The notes below the pieces were generated by a model. That model ran no database searches. It saw nothing but the letters and a program-made list of their open reading frames with translations, and had not been told where the DNA came from. From the NCBI RefSeq assembly GCF_028475105.1, contig NZ_CP116936.1, forward strand, positions 2,046,001 to 2,110,000: a stretch of DNA of 64,000 nt, read 5' to 3'. Origin of the DNA: Micromonospora sp. LH3U1. GTDB taxonomy: Bacteria; Actinomycetota; Actinomycetes; Mycobacteriales; Micromonosporaceae. Below, piece by piece: positions 1-8,342 of the stretch. The position numbers and the translations under genes were made by a program. Every line of letters begins with the position of its first letter. The first letter of the stretch is position 1.

Positions 1-10
1 TTCAGTTGGA

Positions 11-229
11 TCAGGACCAGTTCACCCGCTCTAGCTGGTTCGGGCGGACCCGGAACTGAGTGGCTCCGTCCTCGGCTTCCACGTGGTCGGGAGCAGTGCT
101 AACGACAAGGACCTGGTCCTCCTGCTGACCGACGACATGGCACCTCACGAACGCCTGCCAGGTCGGTCGGTCACCGCCTGGTGGCGCGCGGCTGTCTGGG
201 GCACACAGGAGAGCACGAGACACTGTCAA
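11..229 (-). CDS. Hypothetical small protein (72 aa)
   Basis: An open frame of 72 residues read from a TTG at 229; a GTG two codons further in is the alternative start. I do not recognise a family. The sequence is soluble and polar, with a VLVVSTAPDHVEAEDG stretch that looks protein-like, and third codon positions are strongly G/C. There is no clear ribosome binding site before the TTG. It could be a small actinobacterial orphan or a chance open frame. The gene before it on the same strand would be the chitinase, separated by a hairpin at 350-377, so it is probably not in that transcript. Confidence 0.4.
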   Translation of the reverse strand: MTVSRALLCAPDSRAPPGGDRPTWQAFVRCHVVGQQEDQVLVVSTAPDHVEAEDGATQFRVRPNQLERVNWS

Positions 230-349
230 ACGTTGTCGATCAGTGAGTAGCCCTGGCAGCCCGCGAGGCCCTGTGAGCAGGTGCCGAGCGCAGTTCCCAC
301 TGGTGGGCCGATGACGGCTCGCAGTTCCGCTTCAACGTCTGACCGGCCT

Positions 350-377
350 GCCGGGAGTGGCTGACGCCACTCCCGGC
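350..377. terminator. Rho-independent-type hairpin after the chitinase gene
   Basis: A perfect 11-bp inverted repeat (GCCGGGAGTGG / CCACTCCCGGC) with a 6-nt loop lies 12 bases past the chitinase stop codon. There is no U tract, as is usual for actinobacterial terminators. Confidence 0.75.
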
Positions 378-388
378 GTCATCATCCG

Positions 389-1729
389 TCAGCGGCCCTG
401 CAGGCGCTTCACGTTGTCGCCGAAGGTCCACCCCTTCGACCCGTCCCAGTTCGCCGACCAGGTCATCAGGCCCTTGAGGCCGGGCACGGAATTCCATGCT
501 TGCGTGACCAGCGACGTCGACATGTAGCCGCCGCCCGCCCCGTTCTGCGCGGGCAGGCCCGGGACCTGCTTGTCGTACGGCACGCGGATGGTCGTGCCCT
601 GGATGGTGAGGCCGTTGTTCAGGCACTGCGTCTGCACGGTGAAGCCCTGAACGGTGCCTGCCGGGTACGAGTCGCCGGCGCAGCCGTACATGCTGCCGTT
701 GTAGTACTGCATGTTCAGCCACCAGAGCCGGCCGTTGTCCACGTACTTCTTGATGATCGGCAGGTACGAGCCCCAGATCGAGCCGTAGACCACGCTGCCG
801 CCGGTGACGTAGGCCGTCTCCGGTGCCATGGTCAGGCCGAAGTTCGACGGCATCCGGGCCAGCACGCCGTCGATGATCCGGATCAGGTTGGCCTGCGACG
901 TCGACAGGGTGTTGATGTTGCCGCTGCCGGTCAGGCCGGTCTCGATGTCGATGTCGATGCCGTCGAAGTGGTAGGCCGTCAGGATCGGCACGATCGTCGC
1001 GATGAACCGGTCGGCGACCGCGGTGGAGCTCAGGTCGATGCCCGCGGCGGCCCCGCCGATCGACATCAGGATGGTGGCGCCGGCCGCTTTGGCCTGGCAC
1101 ATCTCGGCCGGGGTGGCCACCTTCACGCCAGCGTCCATGCCGTTCTCCCAGAGGACAGTGCCGTCCGAGCGGATCACCGGGAACGCCGCGTTGATCACGT
1201 TGTAGCCGTGCTGGTTGAGCCGGCTGTCGGTGATCGGGATCCAGCCGAGTCCGGGGTGTACGCCGTTGGAGGCGCCGTCCCAGTTCTCCCAGTAGCCCTG
1301 CAACACCTTGCCGGTGGGCCGCGACTTCACCGCGCAGGTCCCACCGGTGGGCGGCGGTGTGGTCGGTGGTGGCGTGGTGGGCGGAGGCGTGGTGGGCGGC
1401 GGGGTCGTCGGCGGCGGCGTGGTGGGCGGCGGAGTGCTTCCCGAGCACGCGCCGAGGTCACGCCACAGCGACGGGGTCGCGGCGGGGTTCCAGCCGGCGC
1501 CGGGGTGCGCGGTGTGGGTGACCAGAGCTTGGTAGAGCCGGCCGCCGTAGGTGACCTGGGCACCCGCCTGGTAGGTGGGGCCCTCAGCCCAGGCCGGGGC
1601 GGTGCAGGCGACCATCGGGACGGCGTTGGCCGAGGGCACGGCCGCCATGCTGCTGGGGACGAAGGCGACGGCGGCCGTGACGGTCATCGCCGCCCCGGCG
1701 ATCACTGCGAAAATCCGACGGCTTCTCAT
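389..1729 (-). CDS. Secreted GH18 chitinase with chitin-binding domain
   Basis: Extracellular endo-acting chitinase, hydrolysing beta-1,4-GlcNAc polymers. The 446-residue protein starts with a Sec signal peptide (about 1-36, RR then a hydrophobic run). A CBM5/12-type chitin-binding module follows at about 41-95, with aromatic W and Y residues. Next comes a Pro/Thr linker of repeated PPPTT units (about 98-128) and a GH18 barrel from about 138 to the end. The catalytic DxxDxDxE motif is D256-G-I-D259-I-D261-I-E263, with E263 as the acid, and the upstream SIGG motif is at 223-226. ATG at 1729 is preceded by GGGGAG at a good distance. The gene is monocistronic. No DasR-like palindrome was found upstream; a possible promoter is annotated separately. 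Confidence 0.95.
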   Translation of the reverse strand: MRSRRIFAVIAGAAMTVTAAVAFVPSSMAAVPSANAVPMVACTAPAWAEGPTYQAGAQVTYGGRLYQALVTHTAHPGAGWNPAATPSLWRDLGACSGSTPPPTTPPPTTPPPTTPPPTTPPPTTPPPTGGTCAVKSRPTGKVLQGYWENWDGASNGVHPGLGWIPITDSRLNQHGYNVINAAFPVIRSDGTVLWENGMDAGVKVATPAEMCQAKAAGATILMSIGGAAAGIDLSSTAVADRFIATIVPILTAYHFDGIDIDIETGLTGSGNINTLSTSQANLIRIIDGVLARMPSNFGLTMAPETAYVTGGSVVYGSIWGSYLPIIKKYVDNGRLWWLNMQYYNGSMYGCAGDSYPAGTVQGFTVQTQCLNNGLTIQGTTIRVPYDKQVPGLPAQNGAGGGYMSTSLVTQAWNSVPGLKGLMTWSANWDGSKGWTFGDNVKRLQGR

Positions 1730-1767
1730 GGCTCACTCCCCAGGCTTCGACGACCCGCGACCTCCAC

Positions 1768-1796
1768 ATATTGACGTTCGTGACGTTTAATATCAA
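1768..1796 (-). promoter_or_regulatory. Putative promoter of the chitinase gene
   Basis: On the minus strand TTGATA (1796-1791) and CAATAT (1773-1768) are separated by 17 bases, fitting a -35/-10 pair about 40 bases before the chitinase start. The spacer holds a direct repeat AACGTCA / AACGTCA separated by 2-3 bases. This resembles the direct-repeat layout of Streptomyces chitinase promoters, but the sequence itself is different. Confidence 0.45.
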
Positions 1797-1859
1797 GGCT
1801 TGTTTACAGATCCCGGGAAGTTGGGGAGTGCGGTGACGTGCGCCGCCGGCCGCGTCAGA

Positions 1860-2714
1860 TCACGCTCCGTCCAGGTGGACGTAGACCCGGTCGAAGCGCA
1901 GTTCGGCCAGATCCTGGCGCGGAATCACCCAGCTGATGAGGTTCTGCTCCCCGCCGTTGACCATGTCGGTGCCATCCGCCGAGGCCAGCAGAACCCAGTC
2001 CTCGTCCTTCGGTGGTTCCGTGCCGGGGACCGGCGGCCGTGCGCCGCCGTGGGAAGCCGTCGGATCGGCGGCCCCTAAGGCTGCGTCAATGGGACCGTTG
2101 TTGAGCTCGATGGGAAAGCCGCCCAACTGCACCCCTCTTTCGCCGAGCGGGTATTCCTGCGAGTCTTCCCACGCCCTGGCCAGGTCCTTGCCGTGCGGAT
2201 GCTCGGGGGTGTTGCTGTCGTAGGCAGGGTGGAGGGGGTGATAGGGGACGATCGTCAGACGCAGACTCTCCACGGGCCACGGGCCATCTTCGTCTTCATC
2301 GTCGTCATCGTCTTCGTTCTCGTCATCGTCTTCATCGATCCAGGGTCGCTCGGCGACGGCTGCTCCGGCGGGGACATACACCACTGTGCCTCTGAAGTCG
2401 CAACACGCGTCGCCGTCGTCGTTGGAGAACAGCAGCAGCTGACCGTCGGAGGGCAGGGGCAGGTCTGTCGCCTCGGCAGGCAGGGCCGCGCAATCGATCG
2501 AGGCGACAAGAGTGAACGGTGGGTGGGGCACGTCGGCCGGAAGCCACGGGTTGCCACCCCACCGGCCCGCCACCGGCCCGTCTCCCCAAGGGAGGAGCGT
2601 CGCAAACGGGCGAAGGCCGCTAATCCATCGTTCGACATCGGCTGGCGGGATGCCCTGCTCGGCCGCCTTGGCGCGGAACGGATCGATGAACTTTTGCGAG
2701 TACGTGAAAATCAT
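1860..2714 (-). CDS. DUF1963 (YwqG-like) protein with acidic insert
   Basis: A cytosolic protein of 284 residues resembling the DUF1963/YwqG family, whose molecular role is not established. Family-like features are GGNPWLP near the start, the LLLFSNDDGDACCDF segment, the GVQLGGFP core motif and the C-terminal W-V-L-L / GGEQNLISWVI strands. A run of about 20 Asp/Glu residues (about 126-143) interrupts the domain and is encoded by a near-microsatellite of GAY/GAR codons (about 2283-2340). There is no signal peptide or membrane segment. ATG at 2714 follows a weak purine tract. Its neighbours are unrelated single genes, so context gives no function. Confidence 0.8.
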   Translation of the reverse strand: MIFTYSQKFIDPFRAKAAEQGIPPADVERWISGLRPFATLLPWGDGPVAGRWGGNPWLPADVPHPPFTLVASIDCAALPAEATDLPLPSDGQLLLFSNDDGDACCDFRGTVVYVPAGAAVAERPWIDEDDDENEDDDDDEDEDGPWPVESLRLTIVPYHPLHPAYDSNTPEHPHGKDLARAWEDSQEYPLGERGVQLGGFPIELNNGPIDAALGAADPTASHGGARPPVPGTEPPKDEDWVLLASADGTDMVNGGEQNLISWVIPRQDLAELRFDRVYVHLDGA

Positions 2715-3219
2715 GCGCGGCAGTGTAGAGATGAGCCCCGACAGACCAGGGCGACGGTGGCGAGGCGGTCGCCCGACACCAGGAGGCGGTCAGGTCGGAC
2801 GGGATGGCGGCAGTGGCCTGTTGAGCATCAGGCCGCACAACTGATCGACACCGCACAGGCGTACCTCCAGGTCGGTGACCTCTGCGGGCCGTCCGCGCCC
2901 TCGCCGAGGCCGACCGGATCGCGCCGGCCAGCACAGGCGAGGCTCCTGGTCGGGGCATCGGGTTGTGGTTGATTTGCTGTCCTACCCGGAGCCTCGCCCG
3001 TATTGATCACCAGCGCCCTGTGCACCCCGGCTGACCTGCAAGATCAGGCTAAAAGCCGCACACAACTGTCAGCGACGGATCGGGGTATCGGTTCAGAGTG
3101 GGTCCCCCTGCGAGAGGCCGGGTAGAGGGCCCGCGAGTCGCGCAACTCACCCCCGGCAGGGCATAGTGTCCCGCGGCGTCATCGGCCGATGTCGCTGCCC
3201 GTGGAGAGGGTGGTAGGAA
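2715..3219. other. Intergenic stretch with a decayed gene fragment
   Basis: About 500 bases without an intact gene. The only recognisable content is the frameshifted TPR-regulator tail at 2800-2945. The part from 2950 to 3180 shows nothing I can support, and the promoter of the gene at 3220 must lie in its last part. Confidence 0.6.
2800..2945 (+). pseudogene. Remnant of an HTH/TPR transcriptional regulator C-terminus
   Basis: One frame reads VEHQAAQLIDTAQAYLQVGD. After a one-base shift near 2880 the adjacent frame continues LRAVRALAEADRIAP. Joined, they give the typical C-terminal TPR helix pair (AYLQVGDLxxAxRALxEADRxAP) of the XRE-family regulators that are abundant in Micromonosporaceae and Streptomyces. 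Neither a start nor the N-terminal HTH domain is present. The frameshift and truncation show this is a relic rather than a functional gene. Family assignment is from memory of that motif. Confidence 0.45.
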
Positions 3220-4341
3220 GTGACGACGCGCTTACGTGCCCGATGGGCCCGGGCCGCCGCATTGATCGCGCTGACCGGGGGGACGCTCGCGGTGTCCGCG
3301 GCACCCGTGGCGGGCGCCCCGGTGCCCATCAACATCCTGAGCGTGTCGGCGGAGAACGTGAAGCCCGGCGACAAGGTGCGCGTTCAGTTCCGCGTCACGA
3401 ACAACGCGAGCAGGGCCGAAACGGCCATCGTGGTGGTTGGTGGCGGCCTGCAATGCACCACCGGCTGCCGGGCGGAGCCGAAGCTCAAACCCGGTCAGAG
3501 CCAGGACTTCCAGGCCACCGTTGTCGCGCCCCAGGTGAACGCGGGCGAGACCCTCGGTCTCAACATCTCGGTCGCCGTACGGCTCGGCGGGCAGAACAGC
3601 TTCGACTACAAGATGGTCTACATTCACGGGTCGGGCACGTCACAACCCGGTGCGGACAAGCCCTCGTCCGAGGTGGACGGGGTGTCCGGCCAGGTCCGCG
3701 ACAGCAGCGGCAAGGCGATCGGCGGCGTGGCCCTGACCGTCCGGGACAGCGCCGGGCACGAATACCGTACGACGAGCGACCGGAGCGGCCGGTTCTCGAT
3801 CAAGTCGGGCGCCGGCAAGACGATCGCCGAGGGCCCGATCACGGTCGTCGCGGCCCTGGACGGCTATCGCACCACTCGCACGACCGTGCGGGGCTCCGCC
3901 GGTGATACCGCGAGCGTGCGGCTGACCTTGGCCGCCGTGGCCGCGCCCGCCACGACCCCGCCCTCGCCCACCGCACCGGCGGCAGCGGACGAGGCTCCCG
4001 AGCCGGAGGCCAGCGTAGCCGCGGCGGCAACCCCCGCCCTCAAACCTGTCAGCGACGAGAGCAGCGGTTCGCTGCCGTACATCCTGGGCGGCCTGCTGGT
4101 CGCCGCCGGCCTGGGCGTACTGGCCCTGATGGTGAACCGCCGCCGGAACACGCCGGACGAGCCGGCTCCGCACGCGGCGACTCAGCTGACGCCACCGGCC
4201 GGAGCGGGTATGAGCGACGCACCGACCGCGGTGCTGTACACGAGGCCGACGGCCGACGGGTTCCCCGGCCCATACGGCAGGCCCCCGCAGGGCGGCATTC
4301 AGCAGATCAGCCACGACCCATACGGCGGGCCGGCCCTCTAA
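3220..4341 (+). CDS. Surface-anchored protein with CnaB-like domain
   Basis: A 373-residue exported protein. A Sec signal peptide (about 1-33) is followed by a beta-rich N-terminal domain (about 36-130) that looks like a NEW3/Ig-type fold (KPGDKVRVQFRVTNN). Next is a carboxypeptidase-regulatory/CnaB-like domain (about 148-228: VSGQVRDSSGKAIGGVALTV...GRFSIKSG...GYRTT). An Ala/Pro/Thr-rich linker, one transmembrane helix (about 287-307) and a short cytosolic Pro/Gly tail complete it. It probably sits in the membrane with its domains outside; ligand unknown. GTG at 3220 is preceded by GGTAGGAA, a good binding site, and a more upstream start would lose the signal peptide. It appears to be a single gene. 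Confidence 0.8.
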   Translation: MTTRLRARWARAAALIALTGGTLAVSAAPVAGAPVPINILSVSAENVKPGDKVRVQFRVTNNASRAETAIVVVGGGLQCTTGCRAEPKLKPGQSQDFQATVVAPQVNAGETLGLNISVAVRLGGQNSFDYKMVYIHGSGTSQPGADKPSSEVDGVSGQVRDSSGKAIGGVALTVRDSAGHEYRTTSDRSGRFSIKSGAGKTIAEGPITVVAALDGYRTTRTTVRGSAGDTASVRLTLAAVAAPATTPPSPTAPAAADEAPEPEASVAAAATPALKPVSDESSGSLPYILGGLLVAAGLGVLALMVNRRRNTPDEPAPHAATQLTPPAGAGMSDAPTAVLYTRPTADGFPGPYGRPPQGGIQQISHDPYGGPAL

Positions 4342-4635
4342 CCCAGCTACGGGACCCATGATGACGGTTGACCGGTGGGGGCGGCGGCACGCGTACGGCC
4401 GAGCGATCGACACCCCGGCGCATCTGCACGCGTCGGAGTTCGGCGATGCCGCAGCCCGCGATGCTGCGCTGGACCATCTCCGAGGCACGGTGCTGCACCA
4501 GGGTTTCCCCTCGGCACCATGGCGGCTGCCCAGTGACGGCAATCGTCACCGGGCAACCGCCGACAGAGCACTTCCGGTGGGGACGTCAGCGTGCTTCGGT
4601 AGATACACCACCACCGCGCACCACTGGGAGCAGCG
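4342..4635. other. Intergenic stretch with a doubtful 93-codon frame
   Basis: Nearly 300 bases between two exported-protein genes. An open frame from an ATG at 4358 to 4639 on the plus strand has a protein-like middle (DTPAHLHASEFGDAAARDAA). However, it lacks a ribosome binding site, overlaps the next start by four bases and resembles nothing I know. I treat it as unproven. Confidence 0.3.
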
Positions 4636-5664
4636 ATGACCAGGATCGTTCGGAGCAGATTCCTGGCCGGCCTCACCGCCGGCGCCCTCACCGCGTCGCT
4701 GGGCCTGCCCGGCGTCGCCACGGCCGCGCCGAAGCACCGGAGCGCCCCGGTATGCGCGCTACGTTCACTGCCCTTACCGGCGGACATGGACGGTCGAGCC
4801 GAGGCGGTCGACCCGACCGGCCGGTTCGTCGTCGGCCTCGGCTACCGAATCACCGACGACGACTTCCAGCCACTACTGCTGCTCTGGGCCGCACCGCCGA
4901 TCCGATCCGCGCCGGGGGTCTGGAACGAACCTCGCCTCACCGTCGTCGCCATGGGAGCGGCGCAGGAAGTCAGAGACATCAACCGGTACGGCGTTGTCGT
5001 CGGCAACGCTGTCGTCGACAACTCCTACCGCCCCTGGCGCTACCGCAACGGCCACTTGGAGTGGCTACCCGTCCCGACGATGGTCTCCGGCACCTGGGCG
5101 CTGGGAATCAACGCTCGCGGCGACATCGTCGGCCAAGGCGCCGTCGAGCAGACCGAGACGACCCTGGCGCTGCTCTGGCCCGCCGACCGGCCGGGCACCG
5201 TCGAGGTGATCGACGCCCCGGCCTATGCCAGCGCGCGGGAGATCTTGGATGACGGCACGATCGTCGGCAACGCCGCCGACTTCGGCTGGGTACGCCATCC
5301 TGACGCAAGGATCGACCGGCTCACCGCGCCCGGCGCCCAGTGGTCAGGGGTCTCCGCGGCCCAGGGGACCTGGGTGGTTGGCCACATCGGTACCGGCGGC
5401 GGGGACAGCGCAATGGTGCGCTGGGACCTGCGGACCGGCGTGGCGACCGCAGTGAACCCGGCGCTGGTATCGATGCAGGGCGTCAACATCCGGGGCACAG
5501 TGCTCGGCGACCGAGCCGTCGACCACGGCGACCGGCTCGTCGCCCTGGGCGGCGCTATCCCCGGTGTCCTGGACACCTTCGGCTGGGCAATCGCCGACAA
5601 CGGGCTCGTCGTGGGCTCCACCAACGGCTCTCGACTGCGCCCGGCGCGCTGGACCAACTGCTGA
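4636..5664 (+). CDS. Secreted HAF-repeat-like protein
   Basis: An exported protein of 342 residues with a Sec signal peptide (about 1-31, cleavage after VATAA). The mature part is a series of weak repeats of the type DINRYGVVVGN, GINARGDIVGQ, EILDDGTIVGN, IADNGLVVGS, each followed by an aromatic strand (the last one W-T-N-C). This pattern is that of the HAF family of extracellular repeat proteins, which likely fold as a beta-propeller; the ligand is unknown. One Cys near each end of the mature chain may form a closing disulfide. ATG at 4636 has GGGAGCAG just upstream. It is monocistronic by spacing. Confidence 0.75.
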   Translation: MTRIVRSRFLAGLTAGALTASLGLPGVATAAPKHRSAPVCALRSLPLPADMDGRAEAVDPTGRFVVGLGYRITDDDFQPLLLLWAAPPIRSAPGVWNEPRLTVVAMGAAQEVRDINRYGVVVGNAVVDNSYRPWRYRNGHLEWLPVPTMVSGTWALGINARGDIVGQGAVEQTETTLALLWPADRPGTVEVIDAPAYASAREILDDGTIVGNAADFGWVRHPDARIDRLTAPGAQWSGVSAAQGTWVVGHIGTGGGDSAMVRWDLRTGVATAVNPALVSMQGVNIRGTVLGDRAVDHGDRLVALGGAIPGVLDTFGWAIADNGLVVGSTNGSRLRPARWTNC

Positions 5665-5787
5665 AACTTGCTGCAGTACGACGAGAGCCCCGAGGCCCTT
5701 GAGTACCGGCAGAGTCTCACCCGTCGCGGCGGTCAGCGCCGATGACACGCCCCGTTCGAGGGTCCATCGTGGAGTGAAAGCGCGGTG

Positions 5788-5800
5788 TACCGTCGCCGCA
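5788..5800 (+). promoter_or_regulatory. -10 box of a leaderless promoter (TACCGT)
   Basis: TACCGT followed by exactly six bases and then the ATG at 5800. This puts the expected transcription start on or next to the start codon. See the finding on leaderless starts. Confidence 0.55.
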
Positions 5801-6561
5801 TGACGGTGCTGCAGGAGTTTGTCGCCGCTCTTTCCAGCGGCCGGATCCAGGTTGTCGACCTCACCGCTCCGCTCTCGGACCAGACCCCGATCCTGGGTCT
5901 GCCCGAGCAGTTCGGCCAGACCTGGCCGTTCCGGCTCAGCGAGATCAGCCGGTACGACGACCGCGGTCCGGCCTGGTATTGGAACAACTTCTCCACCGGC
6001 GAGCACACGGGCACCCATTTCGACGCCCCGGTGCACTGGGCCACCGGTCAACAGGGCGCGGACGTGTCACAGGTCCCGGTGAGCCAGCTGATCGCCCCGG
6101 CGGTGGTGATCGACCACGCCGCCGATGCCGCCGGCGACCCTGACTTCCTGCTCGAAATCGAGCACGTCAAGGCGTGGGAGGCGGAACACGGTGCCCTGCC
6201 CGCCGGTGGCTGGCTGCTCTACCGCACCGGCTGGGACGCGTACGGCGACGACCCGGAGCGGTACGCCAACGCCGGGCGTACCCCGGGCATCTCCGTCGAG
6301 TGCGCCCGCTGGCTGGCCGAGGAGTCGCCGATCCAGGGCGTCGGGGTGGAGACGGTCGGCACCGACGCGGGCGCCGCGCATTCGTTCGACCCGCCGTTCC
6401 CGTGCCACTCGTTCCTGCTCGGCCAGGAGAAGTACGGCCTGACCCAGCTACGTAACCTGGCGCGGTTGCCGGCGACCGGCGCGGTGGTGATCGCCGGACC
6501 ACTGCCGATCGTCTCCGGGTCCGGCAGCCCGTGCCGGGTCCTCGCGCTGGTCGAACGGTAG
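5800..6561 (+). CDS. Cyclase-family (kynurenine formamidase-like) metal hydrolase
   Basis: A 253-residue cytosolic enzyme of the cyclase family (PF04199), which contains arylformamidases and related metal-dependent hydrolases. The family signature HxGTHxDxPxH is seen as H69-T-G-T-H73-F-D75-A-P-V-H79, the expected metal ligands. A conserved GVETVGTDAG segment and a C-terminal LPIVSGSGSPCR segment also fit. The true substrate is not inferable; a fused tryptophan pathway is not nearby. I chose ATG 5800 because a TANNNT box lies exactly six bases upstream. A GTG at 5785 with GGAG 10 bases before it would add five residues. The ThDP enzyme begins 13 bases downstream, so the two form an operon and probably act on one pathway. 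Confidence 0.85.
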   Translation: MTVLQEFVAALSSGRIQVVDLTAPLSDQTPILGLPEQFGQTWPFRLSEISRYDDRGPAWYWNNFSTGEHTGTHFDAPVHWATGQQGADVSQVPVSQLIAPAVVIDHAADAAGDPDFLLEIEHVKAWEAEHGALPAGGWLLYRTGWDAYGDDPERYANAGRTPGISVECARWLAEESPIQGVGVETVGTDAGAAHSFDPPFPCHSFLLGQEKYGLTQLRNLARLPATGAVVIAGPLPIVSGSGSPCRVLALVER

Positions 6562-6574
6562 GACCGGGCCACAG

Positions 6575-8233
6575 ATGCGGGTAGCCGAGGTGGTCGGGCG
6601 GGTTCTGTACGGACACGGCGCACGGTGCGTCTTCGGGGTGGTCGGCAGCGGCAACTTCCATGTCACGAACGCGCTTGTGGGAGCCGGCGCCCGGTTCGTG
6701 GCGGCGGCCCACGAGGGCGGCGCGGCGAGCATGGCGGACGGGTACGCCCGCACCTCCGGGACGGTGGGCCTGCTCTCGGTGCACCAGGGTCCGGGCGTCA
6801 CCAACGCGCTGACCGGCCTCACCGAGGCCGCGAAGAGCCGTACCCCGATGGTGGTCCTGGCCCCGGAGGCGACCGCGCCCCGATCGAACTTCTTCATCGA
6901 CCTGCCGGCGCTCGCCGCCGCGGTCGGGGCCGACTTCCATCGGGTACGCACGACGCACGCGGCCGAGGACGCGGGCGCGGCGTACCGGGCCGCCGCCCGG
7001 GGCGCGACGGTGGTGCTGGGCCTCCCGTTGGAGGTGCAGCGCACCGTGATCGAACCGTGGTCCGGCATGGTCCCTGCGGTCGTGCCGACCTCGGCCACCG
7101 CCCCGCAGGTCGAGCCGTTGCTGGCCGCGCTCCAGGCCGCACGTCGACCGGTCTTCATCGCGGGTCGGGGTGCCCGGGCGGCCCGGGAACCGCTGACCCG
7201 GCTCGCCGACGCGTGCGGCGCGCTGCTCGCGGTCTCGGCTGCGGCGAAGGGACTGTTCGCCGGGGACCCGTGGAACATCGACGTGGCCGGCGGCTTCGCC
7301 ACCCCGCTCGCCGCCGAGCTGATCGGCGCGGCGGACCTGGTCGTCGCGTGGGGCAGCACGCTGAACATGTGGACCACGCGGCACGGCGAACTGATCCCGC
7401 CCTCCGCCGTCGTCGTCCAGGTAGACCACGACCCGGCCGCGTTCGGGGTGAACCGCCCGGTTGACCTGACGGTGGCCGGCGAGGTGGCTGCGGTCGCCGA
7501 GGCGGTGCTCGGTCGGCTGGGCGCCGGCTCCGCGGGGCCCGTGGACGCCAGGGCCGGCGGCTGGCGTACCCCGGAGCTGGCACAACGGATTCGCGACCAC
7601 GGCCGGTGGCGGACGGTCCCGTACCGGGACGAGGGTGGGTCGGCGCGGGCCGGCGCCCCGGCGACGATCGACCCGAGGACGCTCTCGGCCGTCCTGGACG
7701 ACCTGCTGCCGCCGGACCGGACGGTGGTGGTCGACTCCGGCAACTTCATGGGTTACCCGTCAATGTGGCTCGACGTGCCGGACGTGGCCGGATTCTGTTT
7801 CACCCAGGCGTTCCAGTCGGTCGGGCTCGGCCTGGCCAGTGCGCTCGGCGCGGCGGTCGCCCGGCCGGACCGGCTCACCGTCGCCGCGGTCGGCGACGGT
7901 GGCTTCGTCATGTCCGCGACCGAACTGGTCACCGCCGTCCGGCTGGCGTTACCCCTCCTCGTGGTGATCTACGACGACGCGGCGTACGGCGCCGAGGTGC
8001 ACCACTTCGGCCCGGACGGGCACCCGTTGGAGACGGTCACCTTCCCCGAGACCGACCTGGCCGCGATCGCCCGTGGTTACGGCTGCGAAGGGTTGACCGT
8101 CCGGACCGTCGACGATCTCGGGCCGGTACGCCGCTGGCTCGATGGTCCCCGTACCCGGCCGTTGGTGGTCGACGCCAAGGTCTGCGCCGCGCGCGGCTCA
8201 TGGTGGCTGGAGGAGGCGTTCCGTGGCCACTGA
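6575..8233 (+). CDS. ThDP-dependent decarboxylase/synthase-like enzyme
   Basis: A 552-residue thiamine-diphosphate enzyme with the three-domain layout of acetolactate synthase/benzoylformate decarboxylase. It has an N-terminal PYR domain (about 1-165, catalytic Glu as E47 in HEGGAASMADGYAR), a central domain (about 180-310) and a C-terminal PP domain (about 350-535). The GDG motif is G440-D441-G442. The usual Asn pair about 27 residues on is D467-D468 (YDDAAYG), an unusual substitution at the metal site. It follows the cyclase-family gene by 13 bases and is probably translated from the same message. The pair could process a 2-keto acid or cyclic diketone, but the substrate is unknown. No transit or membrane segment. 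Confidence 0.85.
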   Translation: MRVAEVVGRVLYGHGARCVFGVVGSGNFHVTNALVGAGARFVAAAHEGGAASMADGYARTSGTVGLLSVHQGPGVTNALTGLTEAAKSRTPMVVLAPEATAPRSNFFIDLPALAAAVGADFHRVRTTHAAEDAGAAYRAAARGATVVLGLPLEVQRTVIEPWSGMVPAVVPTSATAPQVEPLLAALQAARRPVFIAGRGARAAREPLTRLADACGALLAVSAAAKGLFAGDPWNIDVAGGFATPLAAELIGAADLVVAWGSTLNMWTTRHGELIPPSAVVVQVDHDPAAFGVNRPVDLTVAGEVAAVAEAVLGRLGAGSAGPVDARAGGWRTPELAQRIRDHGRWRTVPYRDEGGSARAGAPATIDPRTLSAVLDDLLPPDRTVVVDSGNFMGYPSMWLDVPDVAGFCFTQAFQSVGLGLASALGAAVARPDRLTVAAVGDGGFVMSATELVTAVRLALPLLVVIYDDAAYGAEVHHFGPDGHPLETVTFPETDLAAIARGYGCEGLTVRTVDDLGPVRRWLDGPRTRPLVVDAKVCAARGSWWLEEAFRGH

Positions 8234-8342
8234 GCCAACGCCGTGCGTCCGGCGACGCGGGCGGCGTAACCGGAATCAGAGCTGACACAACTCCTCTGGC
8301 GGCCGGCTCGTTGGTGCAACAAGGGGCGGACGGAGGCGGACG

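Noticed and set aside
1340..1440. Tandem 15-base repeats in the chitinase gene, and TTxPP repeats in the cellulase at 10580-10700, as possible CRISPR-like arrays
   Set aside because: They are in frame and encode Pro/Thr linkers between modules; there are no spacers.
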